Shown piece after piece: positions 8,455-15,828 of a DNA stretch of 64,000 nt (positions are counted from its first letter, which is position 1; the number at the start of each line of letters is the position of its first letter). This stretch comes from Bradyrhizobium lablabi (lineage in GTDB: Bacteria; Pseudomonadota; Alphaproteobacteria; Rhizobiales; Xanthobacteraceae). The notes under the pieces were generated by a model. That model was not told the DNA's origin and ran no database searches. It saw nothing but the letters and a program-made list of their open reading frames with translations. The stretch covers positions 5,738,501 to 5,802,500 of the forward strand of contig NZ_LT670844.1 in NCBI RefSeq assembly GCF_900141755.1. The letters are read 5' to 3'. The translations under genes and the position numbers were made by a program.

Positions 8455-8743
8455 CGAGATCTCGGATCAAGGCCTTCTTCGGCAAGGGCGCAAGCGCGGT
8501 CACGCCTTCCTTCAGTCGGACCGTGCAGGCGTAATCGACCTTACCATCGATCAGCATCATGCATTCCTTGCAGGCGTTGGCGTTGATGCAGGAGAACCGA
8601 AACGCAAGCGACGGATCGACCTCGCACCGAAGCGCGCGCAAGCCGTCAAGCACAGACTGGCCATGTTCGAACGTGACCTCGAAGCTTTCGACGCGTGGCG
8701 GCTCGCCGAGCGCGCCGCGCTGGATCGCGAGGGTTGCCTTCAC
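8408..8743 (-). CDS. Stand-alone [2Fe-2S] protein resembling the N-terminal domain of SdhB/FrdB
   Basis: The 111-residue protein matches only the plant-ferredoxin-like half of succinate dehydrogenase/fumarate reductase iron-sulfur subunits: SVLDGLRAL, then DPSLAFRFSC and a KKALIRDLVTE end. The cluster cysteines are in SCINANACKEC and DYAC, spaced C-x5-C-x2-C-x11-C, one residue longer in the first gap than the usual C-x4-C. The C-terminal half with the [4Fe-4S] and [3Fe-4S] cysteines is absent. The GTG start overlaps the flavoprotein stop as GTGA, so the two are translationally coupled. It probably carries electrons to or from that flavoprotein. Confidence 0.82.
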   Translation of the reverse strand: MKATLAIQRGALGEPPRVESFEVTFEHGQSVLDGLRALRCEVDPSLAFRFSCINANACKECMMLIDGKVDYACTVRLKEGVTALAPLPKKALIRDLVTEIAPPDERLWPRQ

Positions 8744-10467
8744 GGCGCGGCCCTCCCGGTCGATGGCGCGCTGCGGGCGAGATGGATCTTGCCGCCCGAA
8801 AGAGCTACGAACTGATTGACGCACCAGTTGTCATCGAGACCTGGATGATCCTCCCGTTGATGCGCGCCGCGGCTCTCGGTGCGGGCGAGCGCCGGCAAAG
8901 CAACCGATTGCGCGACCAGCAGCATGTTGCGCAGGTCCAGCCAGTCGACCAGCACAGGATCGAACGCCGCAGCAGATGAAAACGGGATCTCGCCGATTTC
9001 GGTTTTCAACCGCTCAATGGCCTGCACGGCCGAACGCAGCTTCTGCTCGGTGCGGAACGGCCCGACCGTATCGGCCATCAGCGCTTTCAACTCTGCGACG
9101 ACTGCCGCCAGATTGGGTGCGTCGCGCCTTTGCGCGCTGCGTAGCAGATCGAGCGCGGGACCAGCGGCCTGCGGCCACCACAGCGACGGTCTCTGCAACG
9201 CACATCGCGCGGCGTTGCGACCGGCGCGGGCGCCGAACACAAAGGCTTCGGTGATCGCGTTGCCCGATAGCCGGTTGGCGCCGTTGGCTCCGCCGACCGC
9301 TTCGCCGCAGGCGTAAAGACCGGGCACACGTGCTTGGAGCGTCTCGTCGACCCGCACGCCGCCCATGTGGTAATGCGCGATCGGCGCGACTTCCACGGGG
9401 CGTTTGGCAAGATCGATGCCGTTGGCGGCAAGCCGATCCACCACGGGCCCGAAGGCGCTGCGGATCTCGGCCTCGGGCACGTGTTGGAAACTCAGATAGG
9501 CGCCGCCCGCGGGGCTACCGCGGCCGGCTTCGACTTCCCTTGTTATAGCGTAGGTCGCAAGATCGCGCGTCAGCACGTAACGGCCATCGCTGCGGTTGTC
9601 CCGCGTCGCATAGTCTTGCTCGAATTCGCGCATTTCGGAATTGAGCAGCTTGCCGCCCAGCTTATAGCGGAACGGATCCCACATGATCGGGTCCATGCCG
9701 ACAAGCCTCGGCGCAAGGTGGCCAATGGGAAAGAACTGCACGAACTCCATGTCGATGAGCTCGGCGCCGGCGCGCAGAGCCAGCGCATAGCCGTCACCGC
9801 CCATGTTGGAAGATGCGCTGTTGCGGCGATAAAGTCCCGTCAGTCCGCCGGTCGCAATGACCACGGCCTTGGCGGCGAGCGTGACGGCGTGTCCGGTCGG
9901 CAGATGCAGGGCCGTCGCGCCGCAGGCTTCGCCGTCACGAACCGCGATATCAACGATCACAAGCTCGCCGATGCGGCGGACACCGTTCGCAGCGTTCAGC
10001 TGCGAGCGCAGGGTGCGCGACACCGCGGGACCGGTGGAAAGAAAATCGACATAGGCGCAACGGGGTCGATCATGGCCGGGCGCCTGGGCCTGCTTGATAT
10101 GACCATCCTCGCGCGCCCAGCCGACCTTCCAGTCATCCATCTCGCGCAGCCGCCGCGGTCCATCCTCGCACAGCAGTGCGGCAAGACGCTCGTCGCAAAG
10201 ACCGCGTCCGGCCGCGAGCGTATCGGACAGGTGATGTTCCCAATGATCCGGCGTCTGCTCGCCCAGCGCTGCGGCGACTGTCATTTGCGCCATGATGGTG
10301 GCGCCGCCACGCCCGACCAGGCTGCGGTCCGCCAGAACAACCGCCGCGCCGGCCCGCGCGGCCTCAAGAGCCGCGTACATGCCGGCGCCGCCGGCACCGA
10401 TCACGAGGACATCGGTCTCGATATGCATCGGCGCCGCCGCGGCACCGTTGCTTCCAGCAGGAGGCAT
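8740..10467 (-). CDS. Fumarate reductase/succinate dehydrogenase-type flavoprotein
   Basis: The protein has 575 residues from the chosen ATG. It shows an N-terminal FAD site (TDVLVIGAGGAGMYAALEAARAG), SLVGRGGAT, GDGYALALRAGAELIDMEFVQF, a TRDLATYAI...E...GRG segment carrying the catalytic-arginine region, HYHMGGVRVD (the conserved His) and NGANRLSGNAITEA (substrate Arg). These are the substrate-site residues of SdhA/FrdA, so a dicarboxylate or enoate substrate is likely. No membrane anchor or full iron-sulfur subunit is adjacent, only the coupled [2Fe-2S] protein. Starts at 10503 or 10428 are also possible. L-aspartate oxidase is unlikely given the partner. Confidence 0.87.
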   Translation of the reverse strand: MPPAGSNGAAAAPMHIETDVLVIGAGGAGMYAALEAARAGAAVVLADRSLVGRGGATIMAQMTVAAALGEQTPDHWEHHLSDTLAAGRGLCDERLAALLCEDGPRRLREMDDWKVGWAREDGHIKQAQAPGHDRPRCAYVDFLSTGPAVSRTLRSQLNAANGVRRIGELVIVDIAVRDGEACGATALHLPTGHAVTLAAKAVVIATGGLTGLYRRNSASSNMGGDGYALALRAGAELIDMEFVQFFPIGHLAPRLVGMDPIMWDPFRYKLGGKLLNSEMREFEQDYATRDNRSDGRYVLTRDLATYAITREVEAGRGSPAGGAYLSFQHVPEAEIRSAFGPVVDRLAANGIDLAKRPVEVAPIAHYHMGGVRVDETLQARVPGLYACGEAVGGANGANRLSGNAITEAFVFGARAGRNAARCALQRPSLWWPQAAGPALDLLRSAQRRDAPNLAAVVAELKALMADTVGPFRTEQKLRSAVQAIERLKTEIGEIPFSSAAAFDPVLVDWLDLRNMLLVAQSVALPALARTESRGAHQREDHPGLDDNWCVNQFVALSGGKIHLARSAPSTGRAAP

Positions 10468-10856
10468 GTTCGTTCCAGTTTCGCGCCAGTCACTCGTTCG
10501 CACCGGCTTCTCTTACAATGCGCGCACGACAGGTGGAAGACCAGTCGGGGCATCCCAGCGCTGCGAACCGATGCGCCGTTGGCGCGGCCCGCTTCAGCGA
10601 CGACTTGGTGCCGGTGGCGACGTGTCCTTCCTCACCGCCGTTCGCGAAGAGCCGCAGGGAAATCTTCCAGTGTGGTCCGAAAGCAAAGCACCGAAATTGA
10701 AGCTCACTTCCAAAATTCGCTCACCAAGGCTCGACAAGATGCTGAGGTTTGGGCAAAAAGCCCGAACAAATATCGTGAGGTCGTGCGGGGAAAAGCGGTA
10801 GCGCTCTCCCGCTGCCCGGTTCCTTATCCAACGTTTGCATATGTGGCGGGCCATTC
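10468..10856 (+). other. Divergent intergenic region without recognised gene
   Basis: This region of 389 bp separates the start of the flavoprotein (leftward) from the GMC oxidoreductase (rightward) and must hold both promoters. I see no convincing -35/-10 pair, no strong palindrome and no recognisable protein in any frame, though short open frames exist on both strands. The part from about 10680 to 10760 is more AT-rich than its surroundings. Confidence 0.5.
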
Positions 10857-12464
10857 ATGGGTGACGGCAAGACCGAATACGACTACGTCATCGTCGGCGC
10901 CGGATCGGCCGGATGCGTGCTCGCAAATCGCCTGAGCACGGACGGAAAACATTCGGTGCTGCTGCTCGAAGCCGGCCCGGAGGATAAAAATCTCTGGATT
11001 CATGTGCCGCTCGGCTACGGCAAGCTGTTCAAGGAAAAAACCGTCAACTGGATGTATCAGACCGAACCGGAGCCCGGGCTGAACGGGCGGGCGGTGTTCC
11101 AGCCGCGCGGCAAGGTCTTGGGCGGATCGAGTTCGATCAATGGCCTGCTCTACGTTCGCGGCCAGCACGAGGATTACGATCGCTGGCGCCAGCGCGGCAA
11201 CGACGGCTGGGGCTTTGACGACGTCCTGCCGTATTTCAAGAAGGCCGAGAACCAGGAACGCGGCGCCGACGATTTCCATGGTGTCGGCGGTCCGCTGCCG
11301 GTTTCCAATCTTGGCCATCCCGATCCGATCTCCGCGGCATTCATTGCAGCCGCCGTCGAGACCGGCATACCCTTCAATCCCGACTTCAATGGCGCGACAC
11401 AGGAAGGTGCCGGCTTCTTCCAGACCACGACGCGGCGGGGCAGGAGGGCGAGCACGGCGGTGGCTTACCTCCGCCCCGCGCTGGGCCGAGGTAACCTGCA
11501 CGTCGAGAGTTCGGCCTTGGCGCAGCGCATCGTCTTCGCCGGACGCCGTGCCGACGCCGTCGAGTATCGCCAAGAAGGCGCGGTGCGAACGGCGCGGGCG
11601 CGCAGGGAAATATTGGTGTGCGGCGGCGCCTATAACTCGCCGCAGCTCCTGCAGCTCTCGGGCGTCGGACCTGCGGGGCTGCTGCAAAAGCACGGCATCG
11701 ACGTCGTGCTCGATGCGCCTGGTGTCGGCCACGACCTGCAGGATCACATGCAGGTCCGTATGGTGATGCGCTGCACCAAGAAGATCACGCTCAACGACGT
11801 CGTCAATAGCCCCCTCCGCAAGGTTTTGGCCGGCTTGCGCTATGCGGTTTCGCGTAGCGGCCCGCTGTCGATCGCGGCAGGGACGTCGGGGGCGTTTTTC
11901 AAGACCAATCCCCGCCTTGCGACGCCGGATATCCAGATTCACTTCCTGCCGTTCTCGACCGACAAGATGGGCGAAAAGCTGCATTCGTTCTCCGGATTTA
12001 CCGCATCGGTCTGCCAGTTGCGCCCGGAGAGCCGCGGTTCGCTGCGTATCCGCAGCGCCGATCCCACCGCGCCTCCGGAAATACGGATCAATTACCTCTC
12101 AAGCGACGTCGACCGCACCGCCAATATCGAGGCCTTGAAGATATTGCGCCGGATATTGCACGCGCCGGCGCTTGCTCCGTTCGTGGTGGAAGAGGTCGAT
12201 CCCGGCAAAAAAGTTTCCACCGATAAGGAACTGCTGGATTACTGCCGTGCACGGGGCAGCACGATCTATCATCCGACCTCGACCTGCCGGATGGGGAACG
12301 ATCCGCTCGCGGTCGTCGATCAGCGGCTTCGCGTCCGCGGCATCGATGCCTTGCGCGTGGTCGACGCCTCGGTAATGCCCGATCTGGTGTCCGGCAACAC
12401 CAACGCGCCCATCATCATGATCGCCGAGAAAGCCTCCGACATGATTTTGCAGGACGCGCGCTAG
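10857..12464 (+). CDS. GMC-family FAD oxidoreductase (choline/alcohol dehydrogenase-like)
   Basis: The 535-residue protein has the GMC layout: an N-terminal ADP-binding motif (YVIVGAGSAGCVLANRLS), the PROSITE-type GGSSSINGLLYVRG signature near residue 90, a second signature GAYNSPQLLQLSGVGP near 265, and the C-terminal active site His in YHPTSTCRMG with Asn in SGNTNAP. Family members oxidise primary alcohols or choline with FAD. Genuine betA is unlikely because no betB or betI is adjacent. It is divergent from the SdhA-like pair, and the substrate is unknown. Confidence 0.9.
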   Translation: MGDGKTEYDYVIVGAGSAGCVLANRLSTDGKHSVLLLEAGPEDKNLWIHVPLGYGKLFKEKTVNWMYQTEPEPGLNGRAVFQPRGKVLGGSSSINGLLYVRGQHEDYDRWRQRGNDGWGFDDVLPYFKKAENQERGADDFHGVGGPLPVSNLGHPDPISAAFIAAAVETGIPFNPDFNGATQEGAGFFQTTTRRGRRASTAVAYLRPALGRGNLHVESSALAQRIVFAGRRADAVEYRQEGAVRTARARREILVCGGAYNSPQLLQLSGVGPAGLLQKHGIDVVLDAPGVGHDLQDHMQVRMVMRCTKKITLNDVVNSPLRKVLAGLRYAVSRSGPLSIAAGTSGAFFKTNPRLATPDIQIHFLPFSTDKMGEKLHSFSGFTASVCQLRPESRGSLRIRSADPTAPPEIRINYLSSDVDRTANIEALKILRRILHAPALAPFVVEEVDPGKKVSTDKELLDYCRARGSTIYHPTSTCRMGNDPLAVVDQRLRVRGIDALRVVDASVMPDLVSGNTNAPIIMIAEKASDMILQDAR

Positions 12465-12563
12465 CCTCAGGCGCCGAACATGCGTTGCATTGCGGCATGC
12501 GCTGGCTCTATCCTCGATCCGGAAGCTGGCCGCGATTCCGGCGCGGCGTCGAAGGGAGCCTCG

Positions 12564-13547
12564 ATGGTGGCAATTCGAATGCGGATCGGCACGCGCAAAA
12601 GCGCGATGGCGCTCGCCCAGACTCAGGAGATTGCCCGGCGTCTCGCCGCGGTTGCTCCCGAGGTCGCGGTCGAGATCGTCAAGTTCGAGACCACTGGCGA
12701 TACCGATCAGGTCGGCAAGCTGCTGCCGCATGGCGGCAAGGGCGGCGCTTTCGTGGCCGAAATCCGCAAAGCGATCCTGTCCGGCGAATTGCAGGCGGCG
12801 ATGCATTCGCTCAAGGACATGCCGGGCAATGAAGACACTCCGGGGCTCGTGATCGGCGCGACCTTGCCGCGCGATCCGCCCGGCGATGTCCTGGTGCTGC
12901 GCGCGGGAATCTCGGTCGACGATCTCAGGCGATCGCGGGGCAGGGGATTCAAGATCGGCACCAATGCGGTGCGGCGAGCGGCCTATGCGCGACGGCTGTT
13001 TCCGGAAATCGAGGTGATTCATTACCGCGGTGCCGCGGACACAAGGGTGCGAAAACTCGATAATTCGGAAATGCAGCGGCTTGCCGACGGCGGCGCGGTC
13101 GGTCCGGCGGACGCGCTGATCATGGCGCGGTCGGGACTCGAGCGCGTCGGCTTCGCCAGCCGTATTGCTTACGAATTCTCAATTCAGGAAATGCTGCCGG
13201 CGGCGGGGCAGGGGATCGTCGCGGTGGAATGCGCGGCCGGCGATTGGCAGACCCGAAGCATCCTCTCGCGCATCGACGACACTAACGCGCATCGCAGCGC
13301 CGATGCCGAGCGCGAAGTGCTGTGGGTGCTCAACGGCCATTGCAACTCGCCGATCGCGGGATTTTCCACCATCAATGGCGGAGAGATGTCGCTGACCGCT
13401 TCGGTGCTGGACGAGGCCGGCGATCTCTTTATCGAGGCCTCGCGCACAGGGCCCGCCGACCGCCCGCGCGAACTCGGCCGCGCCGTCGGCCTCGAACTGT
13501 TGGACAAGGGCGCAGCCGCGATCATCGAGCGCAGCCGGGTGAAGTGA
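12564..13547 (+). CDS. hemC: Diverged hydroxymethylbilane synthase (porphobilinogen deaminase)
   Basis: The 327-residue protein follows the HemC plan: MRIGTRKSAMALAQ, GGKGGAF, HSLKDMP with catalytic Asp85, RR137-138, and Cys260 in NGHCNSPIAG, which anchors the dipyrromethane cofactor. It polymerises four porphobilinogens in tetrapyrrole synthesis. It departs from typical HemC at IGTNAVRR (usually GTSSLRR), RGAADTR (usually RGNxxTR) and in an insertion of about ten residues after KLDNSEM. It may therefore be a second copy, with the housekeeping hemC elsewhere. The ATG at 12564 has GAAGGGAG upstream. It faces hemE. Confidence 0.82.
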   Translation: MVAIRMRIGTRKSAMALAQTQEIARRLAAVAPEVAVEIVKFETTGDTDQVGKLLPHGGKGGAFVAEIRKAILSGELQAAMHSLKDMPGNEDTPGLVIGATLPRDPPGDVLVLRAGISVDDLRRSRGRGFKIGTNAVRRAAYARRLFPEIEVIHYRGAADTRVRKLDNSEMQRLADGGAVGPADALIMARSGLERVGFASRIAYEFSIQEMLPAAGQGIVAVECAAGDWQTRSILSRIDDTNAHRSADAEREVLWVLNGHCNSPIAGFSTINGGEMSLTASVLDEAGDLFIEASRTGPADRPRELGRAVGLELLDKGAAAIIERSRVK

Positions 13548-13577
13548 TCGGCCGTCGTAGCTTCCACAAACGCGGTT

Positions 13578-13711
13578 GTCATCATCCGCGAAAGCGGATG
13601 ATCCGGTACGCCGCAGCGTCTCGATTCTTGCGCAGGCCGGCGATTACTGGATACCCGCTGGAGCCTGTCATCGGGCTCGCCAGGGGCGAGACCCGTTGGC
13701 GGGTATGACAG
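13578..13711. repeat. Palindromic intergenic repeat between hemC and hemE
   Basis: The left end reads GTCATCATCCGCGAAAGCGG, containing the hairpin ATCATCCGCgaaaGCGGATGAT, and the right end GGCGGGTATGACAGC. The inner part (CGATTACTGGATACCCGC...GCGGGTATGAC) forms a second hairpin. It has the look of the abundant ACTGGAT...GATGACA intergenic repeats of Bradyrhizobium. It lies between two convergent genes, where the hairpins could stop transcription from both sides. Confidence 0.6.
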
Positions 13712-13734
13712 CCGAGGAGGCGCGGCTTTACTCA

Positions 13735-14781
13735 TCAGCCCTTATACGCCCGCACTCGCTTGAGCATCTGCTCGACATGCGCGATCGGGGTTTCCGGCAG
13801 GATGCCGTGCCCGAGGTTGAAGATCAGCCGTCCCTTTGCGTAATTTGAAAGCACGTCATCGACCGCAGCATCGAGCGCCGCGCCGCCGGCGATCAGCGCC
13901 AGCGGATCGAGATTGCCCTGGATGGCGACGCGGTTCTGCACGCGCTCGCGGATCAATGCCGGCTCGGCGGCCCAGTCGATGCTGACGGCATCGACGCCGG
14001 TTGCTTCGACGTAGCCGGGCAGCAGGGCACCTGCGCCGCGCGGAAAGCCGATGATTTTCGCACCCGGTACTTTTTTGCGGACGCCTTCGACGATCCGCCT
14101 TGTCGGCTCGACCGACCAGCGTGCGAATTCGCGCGGTGGCAGCACGCCGGCCCAGGTGTCGAACAGCTGCAGCACGTCGGCGCCGGCCGCAAGCTGCCCC
14201 AACAGATATCCGATCGAGTTCTCGACCAGCACGTCGATGATATCAGCGAACGCCTCCGGATGGCGGTACGCCATCATCCGCGCCGGCGCCTGATCCGGCG
14301 TGCCTTGGCCGGCCACCATATAGGTCGCAACCGTCCACGGCGCGCCGCAAAAGCCGATCAGCGCGATTTTGGAATCGAGCTCGCGGCGCACCCGGCGCAG
14401 CGCCTCATAGACCGGCTCGAGCTTGCCGAAGTCGGCCTGCTCAGCCAGGGTTTCGACCTTCTCAGGCGTATCCAGCGGATCGAGCCGCGGGCCCTCGCCG
14501 GCCTCGAAGCGGACCGAACGGCCAAGCGCGTAAGGGATCACCAGAATATCGGAAAAGATGATCGCGGCATCGAAGTTGAAACGGCGGATCGGCTGCAGCG
14601 TGACCTCGGCTGCGAATTCCGGCGTGAAACAGAGGTCGAGAAAGCCGCCGGCTTTGGCGCGCAATTCGCGGTATTCGGGCAGATAGCGGCCGGCCTGCCG
14701 CATCATCCAGACCGGCGGCACCTTTAGCCTGTGGCCGGACAGCACTTCAAGAAAAGGTTTTGTCAATTGGGCCTGGGTCAA
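13735..14781 (-). CDS. hemE: Uroporphyrinogen decarboxylase
   Basis: The UROD signatures are intact: [20 protein letters not shown] near the N-terminus and [15 protein letters not shown] in the middle, with [12 protein letters not shown] and the HGILPETP end. The enzyme converts uroporphyrinogen III to coproporphyrinogen III in the cytoplasm. The start is uncertain: the frame is open to an ATG at 14955, but that reading runs through a terminator-like hairpin and unconserved sequence. Family members begin just before TKPFLEVL, so I chose the TTG at 14781 (TTG at 14766 is the alternative). The result, about 348 residues, is the family length. Confidence 0.9.
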   Translation of the reverse strand: MTQAQLTKPFLEVLSGHRLKVPPVWMMRQAGRYLPEYRELRAKAGGFLDLCFTPEFAAEVTLQPIRRFNFDAAIIFSDILVIPYALGRSVRFEAGEGPRLDPLDTPEKVETLAEQADFGKLEPVYEALRRVRRELDSKIALIGFCGAPWTVATYMVAGQGTPDQAPARMMAYRHPEAFADIIDVLVENSIGYLLGQLAAGADVLQLFDTWAGVLPPREFARWSVEPTRRIVEGVRKKVPGAKIIGFPRGAGALLPGYVEATGVDAVSIDWAAEPALIRERVQNRVAIQGNLDPLALIAGGAALDAAVDDVLSNYAKGRLIFNLGHGILPETPIAHVEQMLKRVRAYKG

Positions 14782-14913
14782 GCGCGCTTTATCCGTAATG
14801 GGGTGATCGGGAGGCTCGATGCTGCCCCCTGATACACTGCGGATGCGGACTTGACCAAGGGACCCGCGGGCCCCAGCGGCGGCCACCTCGGGGAGAAGTG
14901 CGGAAAAGCCAAC

Positions 14914-14950
14914 AAAAAGGCCGGAAAGGCCATGCCGTCCCGGCTTTTTT
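14914..14950. terminator. Bidirectional terminator-like hairpin in the hemE leader
   Basis: The arms AAAAAGGCCGG (14914-14924) and CCGGCTTTTTT (14940-14950) can pair across a loop containing GGCCATGCC. T-runs follow on both strands, so it could terminate either direction. On the minus strand it lies about 130 bp before the hemE start, in what would be the hemE leader if the promoter is further right. No gene ends here, which is unusual for a terminator. Confidence 0.55.
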
Positions 14951-15302
14951 GCCATTCTGATTTACTGCGGCCGCAATGACCGCGGCGACACGAAGGGAAA
15001 TCGGCGATCATCCGGTCGTCTTTGCAAGCGGGACCCTGAACGCCCAGTCCTCCGGCCTGGCGACAAGGTCCAGCGGGCGCCCCGATCCTAAAATTCCAAA
15101 CGGGCTGGGGTCGGAATTCTATCCCGGAGCTCCGCAATTCGTCCCTCGCGATGAGGGTGCAATCTCATCGCGTCCGATAATCCAACCGAAGTCGCGGCGG
15201 CTGTCTGTGCGATATTGATCATCGGCCCTAAAAATCCACCGCTCCTTTGCCCCTTAACCCGGGAAAGGGACAGCCTCGGTGACCTTCCGCGCGACCTGAC
15301 CG
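14951..15302 (-). other. Non-coding stretch upstream of hemE, possible leader or small RNA
   Basis: No protein is recognised here on either strand. On the minus strand it could be the leader of hemE or a short RNA ending at the hairpin at 14914-14950. It contains local inverted repeats, such as TCATCGCGAGGGACG beside GATGAGATTGCACCCTCATCGC in minus-strand sense. I checked for the cobalamin-riboswitch B12 box and SRP, tmRNA and RNase P hallmarks and saw none. Confidence 0.35.
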
Positions 15303-15327
15303 GGAACGTCGAGATAACGGAGGCGTT
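15303..15327 (+). promoter_or_regulatory. EcfG-type (general stress sigma factor) promoter
   Basis: GGAAC (15303-15307) and CGTT (15324-15327) are separated by exactly 16 bp, the consensus of the alphaproteobacterial general-stress sigma factor EcfG. Initiation would fall near 15333, just ahead of the GGAGG ribosome site (15338-15342) of the small protein starting at 15349. Confidence 0.6.
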
Positions 15328-15348
15328 GTCCTGCCATGGAGGCTCGAT

Positions 15349-15579
15349 ATGGCGGAGAAATTCAACCCCGCAGCGCACGACAAGCATGCCGCCGATCCCC
15401 GCGAGGCGGCCATGGCCGACCGCGAAACCCACGCCAAGCTCGAGGCCGGTTTGATCGACAGTTTTCTGGCATCGGATGCGGTTAGCGCCGCGCAGCCCGC
15501 GCCGTCAAAGGCACACCCCGAACCTGATGGTCCGGCTGCGAAGGCGCGTGATGGCTCGACTGCGAAGGTGCGCAAATGA
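15349..15579 (+). CDS. Small hydrophilic protein of unknown function, probable general-stress gene
   Basis: The 76-residue protein has no signal peptide or membrane segment, is rich in Ala, Asp, Lys and Pro, and looks largely disordered at the C-terminus. The LEAGLIDSFLASDAVSAAQP segment resembles a short conserved motif (LExxLxDSFPASDPxS) in small proteins of many proteobacteria whose function I do not know. A GGAGG ribosome site is seven bases before the ATG, and a good EcfG-type promoter lies just upstream, which suggests induction by general stress (inference). Confidence 0.72.
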   Translation: MAEKFNPAAHDKHAADPREAAMADRETHAKLEAGLIDSFLASDAVSAAQPAPSKAHPEPDGPAAKARDGSTAKVRK

Positions 15580-15828
15580 ATCGGGAATTCGAGCCCGCGC
15601 AGTGAACGATTCCGCGCGAAGCGCGAGCTCGAAACAACCGGGTCGTATGCTTTGCACCGGTCGCGGTAGCGATCTGGTTACGATGAATCCACGAAGTCTC
15701 TGCTGCGGAGCATCGATTGCCCGCAATCCTACGGGATTTGCTTCAAATTGTGAGGCTCATTGAACCGTTCATTTCAGAGATAAATAAGGTGTGCGTGGGA
15801 TTTTCCGCAGCTCGGAGAATCCCTCGAC

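Noticed and set aside
9334..10935. Plus-strand open frame of 533 codons opposite the flavoprotein gene
   Set aside because: The minus strand carries a clear FAD enzyme with all motifs; the plus-strand product has Arg/His-rich composition typical of shadows in high-GC DNA.
13735..14955. hemE beginning at the ATG at 14955
   Set aside because: The extra 58 residues pass through a terminator-like hairpin and do not resemble HemE, whose family members start just before TKPFLEVL.
14951..15302. Cobalamin riboswitch or 6S RNA in the hemE leader
   Set aside because: No B12 box was seen and I could not draw the 6S central bubble with confidence; only the terminator-like hairpin is supported.
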